Shown in pieces: positions 13,788 through 21,130 of a stretch of DNA of 34,541 bases. Source of the DNA: a virus; the IMG/VR virus record IMGVR_UViG_3300046516_000428, positions 1 to 34,541 of that record. The stretch is one strand, 5' to 3'. A model generated the notes under the pieces. The model was not told the origin of the DNA and searched no databases. It saw nothing but the letters and a program-made list of their open reading frames with translations. Each line of letters starts with the position of its first letter. The stretch's first letter is position 1. The translations under genes and the position numbers were made by a program.

Positions 13788-15206
13788 TCACGACAACGCG
13801 AGCGCCGGCAGCGCCGACATCAGCCCGCCCCCGCCGCCAACGTCCGCCGCCCCCATGCCGACCGTGCTGCCGAGAGTATCGAAGCCGGGCATCGCCGCCG
13901 CCCCGGTCAGGCCGCTAGACAAACCCGACCCGCCGCCGAACAAGCCCCCTCCGCCGCTCAACATCCCGTTGTTCCCGAACAGGGTGTTGGCCCCCGAGAG
14001 CGCGCCGCCGAGGCCCCGCGCGGTCTGGTCGAAGCCCATCTGCCCGAGCTGACCCGAGATGCCGGAAGCGCTTTGTCCGAGACCCATATACTGCATCATG
14101 TCTTGCATCACCTGCTGCGGCAGGACGAACTGGTTGTTGCCGATTTGGGTTGCCCCGGTAAGCTGGTTTTGCAGGTTGCCGAGGCCGGTCAGCGCATTGC
14201 CGGCGATCCCGGCCCCGGTCTGGTACGGCAGCCCCGCGAACCCGGCCATCTGGTTGCCGATGTTGGAGGACAGCGCATCGGCCTGCCCAAGCCCCGAGCT
14301 TACGCCGCCGAGGAGCGAGGGGAAGGCCGAGGCCCCGAGCGCGCCGGCCTGATTTTGCGATTTTAGCGCGTTCAGCACGTTGCCGATCTGGCTCATGTAG
14401 GTACTCGACGGCAGCGCGGCAGAGCCCGACGAGAGCGCCGAGGCGCCGGTGAATTGCGGATCGGCCGCCTGCGCGCCCGCAGTCTGCCGCCCGAGCTGCT
14501 GGTTCTCCCAGTTGATGCCGAAATTGCCGAGGGCGTTAGCCGTGGTCGAGGCCCCGTAGGGCGAGCTGCCGAGCCCCGACATCGCGTTGGCCGCGGCCGA
14601 GGTATCGGTGATCCGCTGCTGCTGCTGGTTGCGCAGCGCCGATTGCGGGTCGAATGCAGACTGCATGATGCCGCTGCCGGCATTGTACATCTGCCCGGCG
14701 CCGCCCTGGCCGTAGGTCGCTCCCTGCTGCGCCCCCTGCATCGCCTGGTTGAAATACGGGTTGTTGGCGGTTTGGTTGACCGCCTGCCCGTACATCGGGT
14801 TGAAGGCGTTTTGCATCAGCGGGTCGAGGTAGTTCAGCCCCGACCCGGCCCCCGCCGCTAGCCCCGGAATCTCGCCGGCGAATTGCGGGTACATCGAGTT
14901 GAAGAAGTTGCCTGCCGCGCTGGCCCCGCCGAGCGCATTGCCCGACAGCGTGTCGAACGCCGTCGGTGCGCCGCCGCCGAGCGAGCCCGTCAGGAACTGG
15001 CTGACCGCGTTGTAGCCGCCGGGGTAGAGGCTCTGCGCCTGCGGGTAGGCCCACGCGCCCGGGGTGCCCGCGCCACCGTTCATCGACATGCCAGCGAGCG
15101 GCCCGATGATGTCGCCGAGCTGCCCCGCGACCGCGCCTTGGCCTGGCGGGCTAAATACATTCGCTGTGGAGCCGCCTCCGCTGCCGCTCGATCCCATTGG
15201 CCCCAT
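13788..15206 (-). CDS. Gly/Ala/Gln/Asn-rich internal virion protein (T7 gp14 position)
   Basis: 472 residues with strongly biased composition: Gly, Ala, Gln, Asn, Ser and Leu dominate, and there is no Cys. Phrases such as YGQAVNQTANNPYFNQAMQG and GNMLTG-like NALTGLGNLQNQLTG recur, and the end is glycine-rich with a hydrophobic character (GGGGLFGGGSGLSSGLTGA). Proteins of this kind are common among podovirus internal or DNA-ejection proteins that form a membrane channel. The start ATG 15206 has a GAGGTGAT ribosome-binding site. It follows the GNAT gene after 9 bases. Confidence 0.65.
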   Translation of the reverse strand: MGPMGSSGSGGGSTANVFSPPGQGAVAGQLGDIIGPLAGMSMNGGAGTPGAWAYPQAQSLYPGGYNAVSQFLTGSLGGGAPTAFDTLSGNALGGASAAGNFFNSMYPQFAGEIPGLAAGAGSGLNYLDPLMQNAFNPMYGQAVNQTANNPYFNQAMQGAQQGATYGQGGAGQMYNAGSGIMQSAFDPQSALRNQQQQRITDTSAAANAMSGLGSSPYGASTTANALGNFGINWENQQLGRQTAGAQAADPQFTGASALSSGSAALPSSTYMSQIGNVLNALKSQNQAGALGASAFPSLLGGVSSGLGQADALSSNIGNQMAGFAGLPYQTGAGIAGNALTGLGNLQNQLTGATQIGNNQFVLPQQVMQDMMQYMGLGQSASGISGQLGQMGFDQTARGLGGALSGANTLFGNNGMLSGGGGLFGGGSGLSSGLTGAAAMPGFDTLGSTVGMGAADVGGGGGLMSALPALALS

Positions 15207-15215
15207 CAGATCACC

Positions 15216-15680
15216 TCAGTCGAGCAGCTTCCAATATAGGGTCGCGCGGGGATGATAGCCCAAATGCAGCAGGAAGGGCAGCAACGAGCGCTGGCCGTCG
15301 TGCGCCATCACGTAGCGCACCCCGAGCGCGCGCAACCCGGCCTCCGCCGTCTTCCACATATGCAGCCCGATCCGACCCGGCGTGTCCCGGTAGGCCGGCG
15401 CCAGATAGTGCCCACCATCGAGCGCGGAGAGCGTGTCGGCGTAGTTGTGGTGCGGGCCAATGAAGAACGAGATGAAGCCGGCGAGCGTGCCGTCGACCCG
15501 CGCGGTCCACAGGCGATAGGCGCCCTCTGCCTCCATCCTCGCGAGACGGTCCCAATCGGGCTTTACCGGGATCACGTTGCGCAGAGGCGACAATTCCTCG
15601 ACGTAGGCCCGGATCAGGTCGGCGGCGTTCGGCTCGGCCAGGACGGTCGCCAGCTTTTCCCAGCCATACGCCGTCTTCAC
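15216..15680 (-). CDS. GNAT-fold protein, likely T7 gp13-like
   Basis: 154 residues from GTG 15680 (MKTAYGWEKLATVLAE), which starts one base after the preceding stop. Landmarks of the acetyltransferase (GNAT) fold: LWTARVDGTLAGFISFFIG, GGHYLAPAYRDTPGRIGLHM (the motif A strand-loop-helix), and LLPFLLHLGYHPRATLYWKL at the end, a typical final GNAT strand pair. The classical Q/R-x-x-G-x-G/A loop is degenerate (RDTPGRIG), so catalytic activity is uncertain. T7 gp13 and relatives are GNAT-like and lie just before gp14, gp15 and gp16; the same order is seen here. It may act as a virion assembly or modification factor. Confidence 0.75.
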   Translation of the reverse strand: MKTAYGWEKLATVLAEPNAADLIRAYVEELSPLRNVIPVKPDWDRLARMEAEGAYRLWTARVDGTLAGFISFFIGPHHNYADTLSALDGGHYLAPAYRDTPGRIGLHMWKTAEAGLRALGVRYVMAHDGQRSLLPFLLHLGYHPRATLYWKLLD

Positions 15681-15681
15681 A

Positions 15682-16113
15682 TCAGCCGGCCGGGGTAATG
15701 ACGACGGTCGGCGCCGAGGGGAGGGCCGCGCCAGCGGGGGCGGGCTCCGCCACCTCAACGACGTGCGTCCCGCTCGGCAGCGGCTGCACGTCGGCCACCT
15801 GCATCTTATCCGCCGGGGCCGGCACATTGATGACGCTCGCCCCGGCCGGCACGTCCTGCGGCGCGGGCACCGAGAGCGGCGCGGAGAGGCTCATCTTGCC
15901 GTCCTGGTGCGGCCACGCCCAATGCGCGAGGCCGGTGCCGATCATGCCGAGGACGATTACCAACTGCTGCTGCAAAGCGGGGTCGTTCAGCACCTTGACG
16001 CCGAAGCTGCTGGCGATGCTGGCGATCAGCGTCACCAGCGCCCCGAGAACCACGGGCGAGAGCAGCGGGTTCGTCGTGTAGGTGATCTGTGCGGGCGGCG
16101 GTTGATCGGGCAT
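15682..16113 (-). CDS. Holin-like membrane protein with Pro/Ala-rich tail
   Basis: 143 residues from ATG 16113, which overlaps the preceding TAA by one base. Two hydrophobic stretches, VVLGALVTLIASIASSFGV and QQQLVIVLGMIGTGLAHWAW, flank a short loop VLNDPALQ. This resembles small two-helix holins of alphaproteobacterial phages. An unusual tail of about 75 residues rich in Pro, Ala and Val (SVPAPQDVPAGASVINVPAP) follows. The gene sits next to the endolysin and the small membrane genes. Two other genes compete for the holin role, so this is a candidate only. Confidence 0.55.
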   Translation of the reverse strand: MPDQPPPAQITYTTNPLLSPVVLGALVTLIASIASSFGVKVLNDPALQQQLVIVLGMIGTGLAHWAWPHQDGKMSLSAPLSVPAPQDVPAGASVINVPAPADKMQVADVQPLPSGTHVVEVAEPAPAGAALPSAPTVVITPAG

Positions 16114-16265
16114 TAGAACCTTCCTCGGCCCAGGAGTAGGTAGATGACCAGTATCACCAGCAGGATGCCCCCGATTCCGAAGCCGCCGCCGTAGCCCCAT
16201 TGGCGATAGCCGTAGCCGCCGCCGAACAGCAGCAGCAGCACGATGACGATAAGGATGATGTCCAT
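16113..16265 (-). CDS. DUF3309-like small hydrophobic protein, 50 residues
   Basis: Starts MDIILIVIVLLLLFGGGYGY and ends with a second hydrophobic run IGGILLVILVIYLLLGRG; between them is a Gly/Tyr/Trp turn. The layout leucine-helix, GxxPxWxxxxGYG-like turn, leucine-helix is that of the DUF3309 proteins found in many Proteobacteria. Start and stop overlap both neighbours by one base (endolysin stop and holin-like start), so it belongs to the lysis cassette. A role in membrane permeabilisation is plausible but unproven. Confidence 0.6.
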   Translation of the reverse strand: MDIILIVIVLLLLFGGGYGYRQWGYGGGFGIGGILLVILVIYLLLGRGRF

Positions 16266-16819
16266 CAGGCCCCCGGCTTGGCGATCCACGCCTGGTTCAT
16301 CATCGCATAAACGTGCTGCAATGTCGTGCTGGCATGGTTGCCCGCGCTGTCACCGTCGTAATGCGACCTCCCGCCGTTCTCCGGGTCGGGCAACGAGGCC
16401 CACTCGCAGGACAGGAGATGCGCGAACCCGACGTGATCGAGCTTCCCGCGCCACCACAGCTTATAGCCGCGCCCGACCATCAGATCGACCGCGAACTCAT
16501 CCTGCACCGCCGGGGTGAACAGCGCTGTGTCGGGCATCCCGTGCTTGCCCTGGAGGCCCTTCAGCGTGCCGCGCAGGAACTGATAGCGGCCGATCGCCGT
16601 CGAGCGCGGGTCGTGGTTCAGCATCCCGGCCTGGAAGGCGTAAATCTCGGCGAGGTTCTTGGTGGACAGGTCAACAGCCGAGTGCGCGTGCCCGAAATAG
16701 GCGTTGTAATTGCCGTCGCTCTCGCCGACCGGGTTGCCGAGCTTGTCGCCCCACACGCCCCCGGCGATGAAGTCGAGGATGATGTCGGTGCAGTCGTCCT
16801 TGCCCGCATAGCTGCTCAT
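16265..16819 (-). CDS. Endolysin (lambda R-like muramidase/transglycosylase)
   Basis: 184 residues. Catalytic-region features: GNPVGESDGNYNAYFG (candidate catalytic Glu33), LAEIYAFQAGML, the hallmark STAIGRYQFLRGTLKGL at about 73-89, LFTPAVQDEFAVDLM and EWASLPDP, which parallels WASLPG in lambda R. This is the pattern of GH104-type lytic enzymes that cleave the peptidoglycan glycan backbone. There is no signal peptide or SAR helix, so it needs a holin for release. ATG 16819 overlaps the preceding stop as ATGA. It sits amid several small membrane genes, as expected for a lysis cassette. Confidence 0.85.
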   Translation of the reverse strand: MSSYAGKDDCTDIILDFIAGGVWGDKLGNPVGESDGNYNAYFGHAHSAVDLSTKNLAEIYAFQAGMLNHDPRSTAIGRYQFLRGTLKGLQGKHGMPDTALFTPAVQDEFAVDLMVGRGYKLWWRGKLDHVGFAHLLSCEWASLPDPENGGRSHYDGDSAGNHASTTLQHVYAMMNQAWIAKPGA

Positions 16820-17070
16820 GCTTCCCTGTCCCTCTTCTCCGCCGCCCTGCCGCGCGCCTCGCCCTCAAGCCCCGAGCTTTTCGCCGTCGCCGCGACCAGA
16901 GCATCCTTCATCGAGTTGGTCGCGATCTCGATCTTTCGGATGTCGTCGCGAGCCGTCAGAACCTGCCCCCGCAGCCGGCGCAACTCCGCGACGGCATACA
17001 CGCACGCGCCGAAGAACATCATCGCCTGGGTCGCGATAATGAGCCACGGCAGGACGGATGGCGAGGGCAT
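16816..17070 (-). CDS. Membrane-anchored coiled-coil protein of the lysis cassette (spanin- or DUF2730-like)
   Basis: 84 residues from ATG 17070, which overlaps the previous stop by one base. It has one N-terminal transmembrane helix (VLPWLIIATQAMMFFGACVY), then a charged coiled coil (ELRRLRGQVLTARDDIRKIE) and a basic tail. That topology fits an inner-membrane spanin subunit or the DUF2730 phage proteins. A longer frame upstream is antisense-like and is not used. No separate lipoprotein (outer spanin) gene with a lipobox was found nearby. Confidence 0.6.
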   Translation of the reverse strand: MPSPSVLPWLIIATQAMMFFGACVYAVAELRRLRGQVLTARDDIRKIEIATNSMKDALVAATAKSSGLEGEARGRAAEKRDREA

Positions 17071-17462
17071 CAACTGAACTTGAGATGAGACAGCATGAAC
17101 CCGATGACCGCGACCATCGCCGCGGTAGCGCCGACGATCAGGCAGAATTTCTGGATAAAGGCACCCATCCCCTGCCGCTGCGCCTGCTCGGTTATCAGCG
17201 CGGTCAGCTTGCCCTCGAAGCGCTCGACCGTCGCGTTGATCGTCGCCAGCCACTCCAGGCACTTCTGCTCGCTGATGCTGATCTTCGTGACCTCGTTGCT
17301 GATCGAGTGGATGTGGCTTCCGATACGGTTCAGATCGGCCTGGAGGCCCGTCACCTTCGTTTCGACCACGGCGATCCGTTCGCCGGCGGCGGTGGTTGTG
17401 CGGGACTGGCCTGCATCGCCTTGGGGCACCGCCCCGCCCTCCTCGTCCATGTTCGTCAGCAC
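17070..17462 (-). CDS. Tail-anchored coiled-coil protein, candidate XhlA-like holin
   Basis: 130 residues. Residues about 28-75 are a coiled coil (RIAVVETKVTGLQADLNRIG and EVTKISISEQKCLEWLATIN), followed by helix ALITEQAQRQGMGAF and a C-terminal membrane helix (FCLIVGATAAMVAVIGFML) ending in SHLKFS. The XhlA family of phage holin-associated proteins has the same plan. I chose GTG 17462 because GGGGAT lies a few bases upstream; ATG 17450 is the alternative. It opens the lysis cassette directly after the first fibre gene. Confidence 0.62.
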   Translation of the reverse strand: MLTNMDEEGGAVPQGDAGQSRTTTAAGERIAVVETKVTGLQADLNRIGSHIHSISNEVTKISISEQKCLEWLATINATVERFEGKLTALITEQAQRQGMGAFIQKFCLIVGATAAMVAVIGFMLSHLKFS

Positions 17463-17477
17463 TTATCCCCGCTGCCC

Positions 17478-18953
17478 TTAGGGCGAGAACGCGGCGCTGC
17501 ATTCCCACGCCGTCGTCGGCTGATTATACGCGCAAAACTTCTTGTTCGTGCTGTCCCACACAATTGCCGTGCGCCCCGCCGCCGCGCTCGCCGGCGCGCC
17601 CGTTGGCGGCCCTGTCATCGTCGGGATATAGAGGAATGGATCGGTGCTGTTCGTCGCAATAGCGGTCGGGGACGACGCTAAAACACCACCCGTTGGTGTC
17701 AATAACAACGGGGTGATAGCTGAGGAAAAATCCCCCGCGACCGCCGTGTTTACCTGCCAAGCAACGGTTCCGACATTACTTACTGTCTTCCGCCACAGGC
17801 CCCCGGCCGATATGGAAACCCCTGTATTGGTCAGCCTCTGCTGCGGCGCCGCATTCGAGATGTAGTTGTTGCCGATCCCGTCCACGATAAACCCGGGGCT
17901 ACTCCACGCAGTGCCGGAAAACGTGCTCGTGGAGAAATCAATACCTCCGGTGTAGGCCCCGAGGAACGCCTTGATTAGCGTCCCGCCGGTGTTGACGAGA
18001 TTGTGTCCTCCGACGGGGGAAAAGGCGATGCCTGTCTTGGTTCCGACCGAGGCTCCGGCCCGCGAAAACATTAGTCCGGTATCGTATGGTCCCAACGCCG
18101 ACACCGCGTCGTTATGGTTGGAGGTCAGAGCAAGAATCCACTTGATGTAGGGTTGCGAACCCGCCTCCGCTGTCATGCTAAATTCAGCAGATCCCATCAG
18201 CATCCCGGTCGAGCCAGAGGCCACGCTCGATTGCGCCCCCAGGCCCTTCACGCTGCCCTTCCACCTGTAGACCAGATTCCCGGCGCCTGCTGCCGACCCC
18301 ACTCCAGTCGACAAGGTGATGACGTTGCCTACCGGAGCCCCGGAAACTGTATTCGTGCTAACCGTTCCTAGGTCGGTCACTATTTGCAGGTTTTTACCGT
18401 CCACAAATCCGGTGGAATCAACGACGGTAATCGTCATGTCGCCTGGGTTTGCGGGCGCCGCCAGGGTCGTGTCAACGCCTCCCTCGCCACCGGCCGCCGT
18501 CGCCCTGCCGGTTCCGAACATTCCGACGTAGCTCGGGCTCGCTTCGTCAATGTCGGAAACTGTGGATCTTATGTCCTGAAGCGCCGCGAAAATGCCTCCG
18601 TACATCCCATTTATGCCGGAAAGTGGCACGCCGTTGGTCTGGTGCAGCACGTAGAACGCCTTTAGGTCGGTCTGCACCGGGGCGGCCGTCACCAGAGTAA
18701 AAAGCACGTCGTCGGTAGCCGCACCCGGGGGCGCGAGGATGCCGATCCTCATCTTCGCCCAGGGGAAGGTCGGGTTTGCCGCGTTCCCCAAAAGGAAATT
18801 GTCGTTGATGTCGTGCCGCAGCGCGTTCTCGCGGGCGATGAACTGAGAGGGGTCCTGCGGCGCGATGATGTCGCGCAGCATGTGCGGCGGGTCTGCCCGC
18901 GCCTGCGTCGCCAGCATCAGCAGAACCACTACCGCTCGCAATAAGAAGTGCAT
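17478..18953 (-). CDS. Tail-fibre-like protein with signal peptide
   Basis: About 491 residues. The N-terminus MHFLLRAVVVLLMLATQARA is a textbook Sec signal peptide with ARA as cleavage site. The mature protein begins DPPHMLRDIIAPQDPSQF, followed by ENALRHDINDNFLLGN. A beta-rich centre contains DMTITVVDSTGFVDGKNLQI...NVITLSTGVGSAAGAG, a linker domain common in phage fibres, and later repeats of glycine-rich strands. The end has the only two cysteines, FCAYNQPTTAWEC. Start: ATG 18953, or GTG 18956 overlapping the previous stop. Patches between about 17640 and 17800 are AT-richer than the rest. Probably a virion adhesin; the export signal is unusual for one. Confidence 0.72.
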   Translation of the reverse strand: MHFLLRAVVVLLMLATQARADPPHMLRDIIAPQDPSQFIARENALRHDINDNFLLGNAANPTFPWAKMRIGILAPPGAATDDVLFTLVTAAPVQTDLKAFYVLHQTNGVPLSGINGMYGGIFAALQDIRSTVSDIDEASPSYVGMFGTGRATAAGGEGGVDTTLAAPANPGDMTITVVDSTGFVDGKNLQIVTDLGTVSTNTVSGAPVGNVITLSTGVGSAAGAGNLVYRWKGSVKGLGAQSSVASGSTGMLMGSAEFSMTAEAGSQPYIKWILALTSNHNDAVSALGPYDTGLMFSRAGASVGTKTGIAFSPVGGHNLVNTGGTLIKAFLGAYTGGIDFSTSTFSGTAWSSPGFIVDGIGNNYISNAAPQQRLTNTGVSISAGGLWRKTVSNVGTVAWQVNTAVAGDFSSAITPLLLTPTGGVLASSPTAIATNSTDPFLYIPTMTGPPTGAPASAAAGRTAIVWDSTNKKFCAYNQPTTAWECSAAFSP

Positions 18954-19204
18954 CACTTGGGTGTCTCGGCTGCCTTCAGCTTCACCTCGGCGGCGTCAGC
19001 CCGGGCCTTTTCCTTACGGTACGCCTCGACCAAAGCGGAAAGCGCTTCCGCGACGTTCTGCTGCCCGGTCTGCGCCGCCTGCCATTGCCGCGAAAGATTC
19101 GCCTCCACCGGATCGGCCTTCGGGGCGTCCTGCCCCGACGCGGTGCCAGCCATCAGCAGGACAGGGACGATCGCCCAGTGTGCGCCGCTCAAAACCCCCA
19201 CCAC
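18953..19204 (-). CDS. Small secreted coiled-coil protein
   Basis: About 83 residues. A hydrophobic N-terminal segment (HWAIVPVLLMAGTASGQ) ends with a plausible signal-peptidase site ASG|Q. The mature part is a single charged helix (LSRQWQAAQTGQQNVAEALS, then YRKEKARADAAEVKLK) without cysteine. The start is uncertain: GTG 19204 or 19201, or TTG 19192, which overlaps the previous stop as TTGA and has GGGGG just upstream. It lies inside the block of signal-peptide-bearing fibre genes, so it may be a periplasmic assembly factor or chaperone for them. No family recognised. Confidence 0.58.
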   Translation of the reverse strand: MVGVLSGAHWAIVPVLLMAGTASGQDAPKADPVEANLSRQWQAAQTGQQNVAEALSALVEAYRKEKARADAAEVKLKAAETPK

Positions 19205-20055
19205 GCCCTCTGACCGCTGGTGATGTAGGAGCGCTGCGCTGCCGTCGATGCCACCGCATCGAGGAAAAACGCCTCCAGAAAATCGCAGGTCGTCGACGCT
19301 GCCCCGACCAACTGAACGACCCCGGCCACGGTGCTGCCGGTGATGGTCCCGGTCCCCTCCACACCGTCCAGGCTAAAAACCGACGAGGCTCCGTTTATAA
19401 CCGCCACCCCGGAATGCCAGGCGTTGTCATTCGCGACCGCGCCGATGATGCCAGAGTTGCTAAGTGCCGACCATTGGTTGGCAATCGCACCGGCAGATCT
19501 TATCCGGTTCCCCGTCCCGGCATTCGACTTGATGAAATCACACTGTCCGGTGCCGGTCACGCGGTTGGCGACCACCGCCAGCGAGATAACCCCCGTCGTC
19601 GGGGTGAAGGTGGCCGCCGTGTTGAGCACCTGCGCGGCGGTCGTTTGCAGGCATGGCGATGTGCCGAGGCAGTTGAACACCAGCGCGGGCCGGTTCGCGT
19701 CCGTCGCCTGCGTGACGTTGGACGTGTTCCCGCTCTGGTCGTACATCGTGACGACCTTGCAGGTGGTGGCGTTGCAGAAAGTCGTCGCCGTCGCGGTGTC
19801 AAGCGCGCCGGTCGAGGTGAACCCGATATCCGTCACCGTGCTGTCGCTGGCGCGGACGATGTTGATGAGCTTGTTGGTCGAATAGCTGGTCAGGAGGCGA
19901 CGCAGCGAGTAGGCCCGCGTCACCGTGCCCAGGCCGTCAAGGGGGTAGCTTGTCGCGGCCGTTCCGGCGAAGCGCGATATTTCTTGCGCGCCCGCATCAA
20001 GCGGCAGCAAGAGCAGCGCCAGCAGGGCTGCGCGGAAGATCACCCGACGATCCAT
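19189..20055 (-). CDS. Adhesin-like protein with arabinofuranosidase-B/lectin-type domain and signal peptide
   Basis: 288 residues. Signal peptide RAALLALLLLPLDAGAQ with cleavage after AGA. The mature protein carries AYSLRRLLTSYS, IVRASDSTVTDIGFTSTGAL and VVTMYDQSGNTSNVTQATDA, the phrases of the AbfB-like/concanavalin-type domain that many phage receptor-binding proteins share; then a lectin-like sandwich with AVANDNAWHSGVAVINGASS and FSLDGVEGTG. There are six cysteines in close pairs (FCNATTC, NCLGTSPC, plus two single ones). Start ATG 20055; GTG 20043 overlapping the previous stop is possible. Likely binds surface polysaccharide. Confidence 0.72.
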   Translation of the reverse strand: MDRRVIFRAALLALLLLPLDAGAQEISRFAGTAATSYPLDGLGTVTRAYSLRRLLTSYSTNKLINIVRASDSTVTDIGFTSTGALDTATATTFCNATTCKVVTMYDQSGNTSNVTQATDANRPALVFNCLGTSPCLQTTAAQVLNTAATFTPTTGVISLAVVANRVTGTGQCDFIKSNAGTGNRIRSAGAIANQWSALSNSGIIGAVANDNAWHSGVAVINGASSVFSLDGVEGTGTITGSTVAGVVQLVGAASTTCDFLEAFFLDAVASTAAQRSYITSGQRAWWGF

Positions 20056-20306
20056 ACCGTGCCGTTGCAGATTACCGGAGCGACAGCCGCGCCGCCCGCT
20101 GCGATCGTTGCCAGCGCCACCGGCACGAGTGCGTCAGTCACGATATACATCGCGCCCCGCGACCCGGCGTTGCAGACCGGCAGCGCGCCTACCGTCGTGC
20201 TGGGGCGCACCGGGGAGGCGGCGTTGGAGCTGACGCCCATGCTCTGCGCGTGGGCCAGCAGCGGGAGGCAAATGGCCGCCGCCAGGGCCAACCGGCCAAT
20301 CATCAC
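20040..20306 (-). CDS. Small secreted fibre-tip-like protein, 88 residues
   Basis: Signal peptide RLALAAAICLPLLAHAQ, cleavage after AHA. The mature part ends LPVCNAGSRGAMYIVTDA and then APVICNGTVWIVG. The LP.CN.G..G....VTDA ... V.CdGt.W motif is a small domain often found at the end of phage tail fibres. The two cysteines of the mature protein belong to that motif and could form one disulfide. The start overlaps the upstream stop as ATGA. Probably a detached fibre tip or accessory adhesin. Confidence 0.65.
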   Translation of the reverse strand: MMIGRLALAAAICLPLLAHAQSMGVSSNAASPVRPSTTVGALPVCNAGSRGAMYIVTDALVPVALATIAAGGAAVAPVICNGTVWIVG

Positions 20307-21046
20307 GTCGTCCTCGCCTTGAAGAAGGCCGTCGCCGAGACCGTTTTGTTGAAACAGCCCGTCGTTGAGAAAACCGCCGTCGCCCCCGTCGAGTATCGGT
20401 CAGGCGGACCCGAGCCAAACGACAAAGCGACGGTGGAGTTGGCCGCCACCTGCACGCACTCGACAGGCGTCACCGCCCCATCAGCAGGCGCTGACGTGGC
20501 GTTGAAGGTCATCAGGAAGCCCGCCGATGCCCCGGCGGTGACGTAGATGCTCCACAGATTGCAGGCGGCGGCGCAGAAGACGTGGCTGCCCTCGGCCGAG
20601 GCCGAAACCACAGGGACGATACCGGCGGCGGATGCCGTCGTGGGGTTGATGTTGACGCCGTTTGTCGTCACCGGCGTCGTCTGGTCGATCCCGAACTTGC
20701 CCGCGATCGCCGACCCAGCGCCGAGCGCGAATGTCGCCCCGGTTCCGGGCGCGATGAAGACCGGGTTGCCAACCGCATTGAGCGCGCCGCCGATCGCCAG
20801 CGTGACCGGCCACGCATTGCCAACCACGGCAGGGGTGCCCTGGTTCGCCGTGGTCGTGCCGCTGACCGTGCCGTTGACCTGCACAGTGCCATCCGGGCCG
20901 ACCCGGATGCCAACAAGCTGCCCGTTCGTAACGGTTGGCGGAACAGTATGGTACTGGCCGCCGACGAGATTCGGCGTCAGGTCTTGCGCCGGCGCCGCCC
21001 CACAGACGACCAGGGCGGCTAGCAGGAACGGGAGGAGGCGACTCAT
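20303..21046 (-). CDS. Secreted beta-rich virion or accessory protein
   Basis: 247 residues with signal peptide RLLPFLLAALVVCGAAPAQ (site APA|Q). The mature protein has a short N-terminal part (TVPPTVTNGQLVGIRVGPDG), a Gly/Thr/Ala-rich middle, and a C-terminal beta sandwich: HVFCAAACNLWSIYVTAGAS, LMTFNATSAPADG, CVQVAANSTVALSFG, and CFNKTVSATAFFKARTT. Such a domain is common in phage and proteobacterial cell-surface proteins. There are four cysteines in the mature part. The start overlaps a tiny basic frame as ATGA. Confidence 0.66.
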   Translation of the reverse strand: MSRLLPFLLAALVVCGAAPAQDLTPNLVGGQYHTVPPTVTNGQLVGIRVGPDGTVQVNGTVSGTTTANQGTPAVVGNAWPVTLAIGGALNAVGNPVFIAPGTGATFALGAGSAIAGKFGIDQTTPVTTNGVNINPTTASAAGIVPVVSASAEGSHVFCAAACNLWSIYVTAGASAGFLMTFNATSAPADGAVTPVECVQVAANSTVALSFGSGPPDRYSTGATAVFSTTGCFNKTVSATAFFKARTT

Positions 21047-21126
21047 TTCTTGCCCTTCCGCTTGGCCGGTTTCTTCTTGACCGGAGGCCGCCCGACGGCC
21101 CCGGCCAAGCCGCCCGACGTGTTCAT
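21043..21126 (-). CDS. Tiny Lys-rich peptide, 27 residues
   Basis: MNTSGGLAGAVGRPP followed by a basic tail with VKKKPAKRKGKK. It fills the 85-base gap between two fibre genes exactly: the start is 4 bases after the upstream stop with AGGG just ahead, and the stop overlaps the next start as ATGA. The tail resembles nucleic-acid-binding or membrane-interacting peptides. It is the only gene of the block without a signal peptide. It may only serve to couple translation. Confidence 0.42.
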   Translation of the reverse strand: MNTSGGLAGAVGRPPVKKKPAKRKGKK

Positions 21127-21130
21127 GGCC

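Noticed and set aside
18865-20322. Plus-strand frame of 485 codons opposite fibre genes
   Set aside because: Antisense shadow; the minus strand carries signal peptides, fibre motifs and coupled starts.
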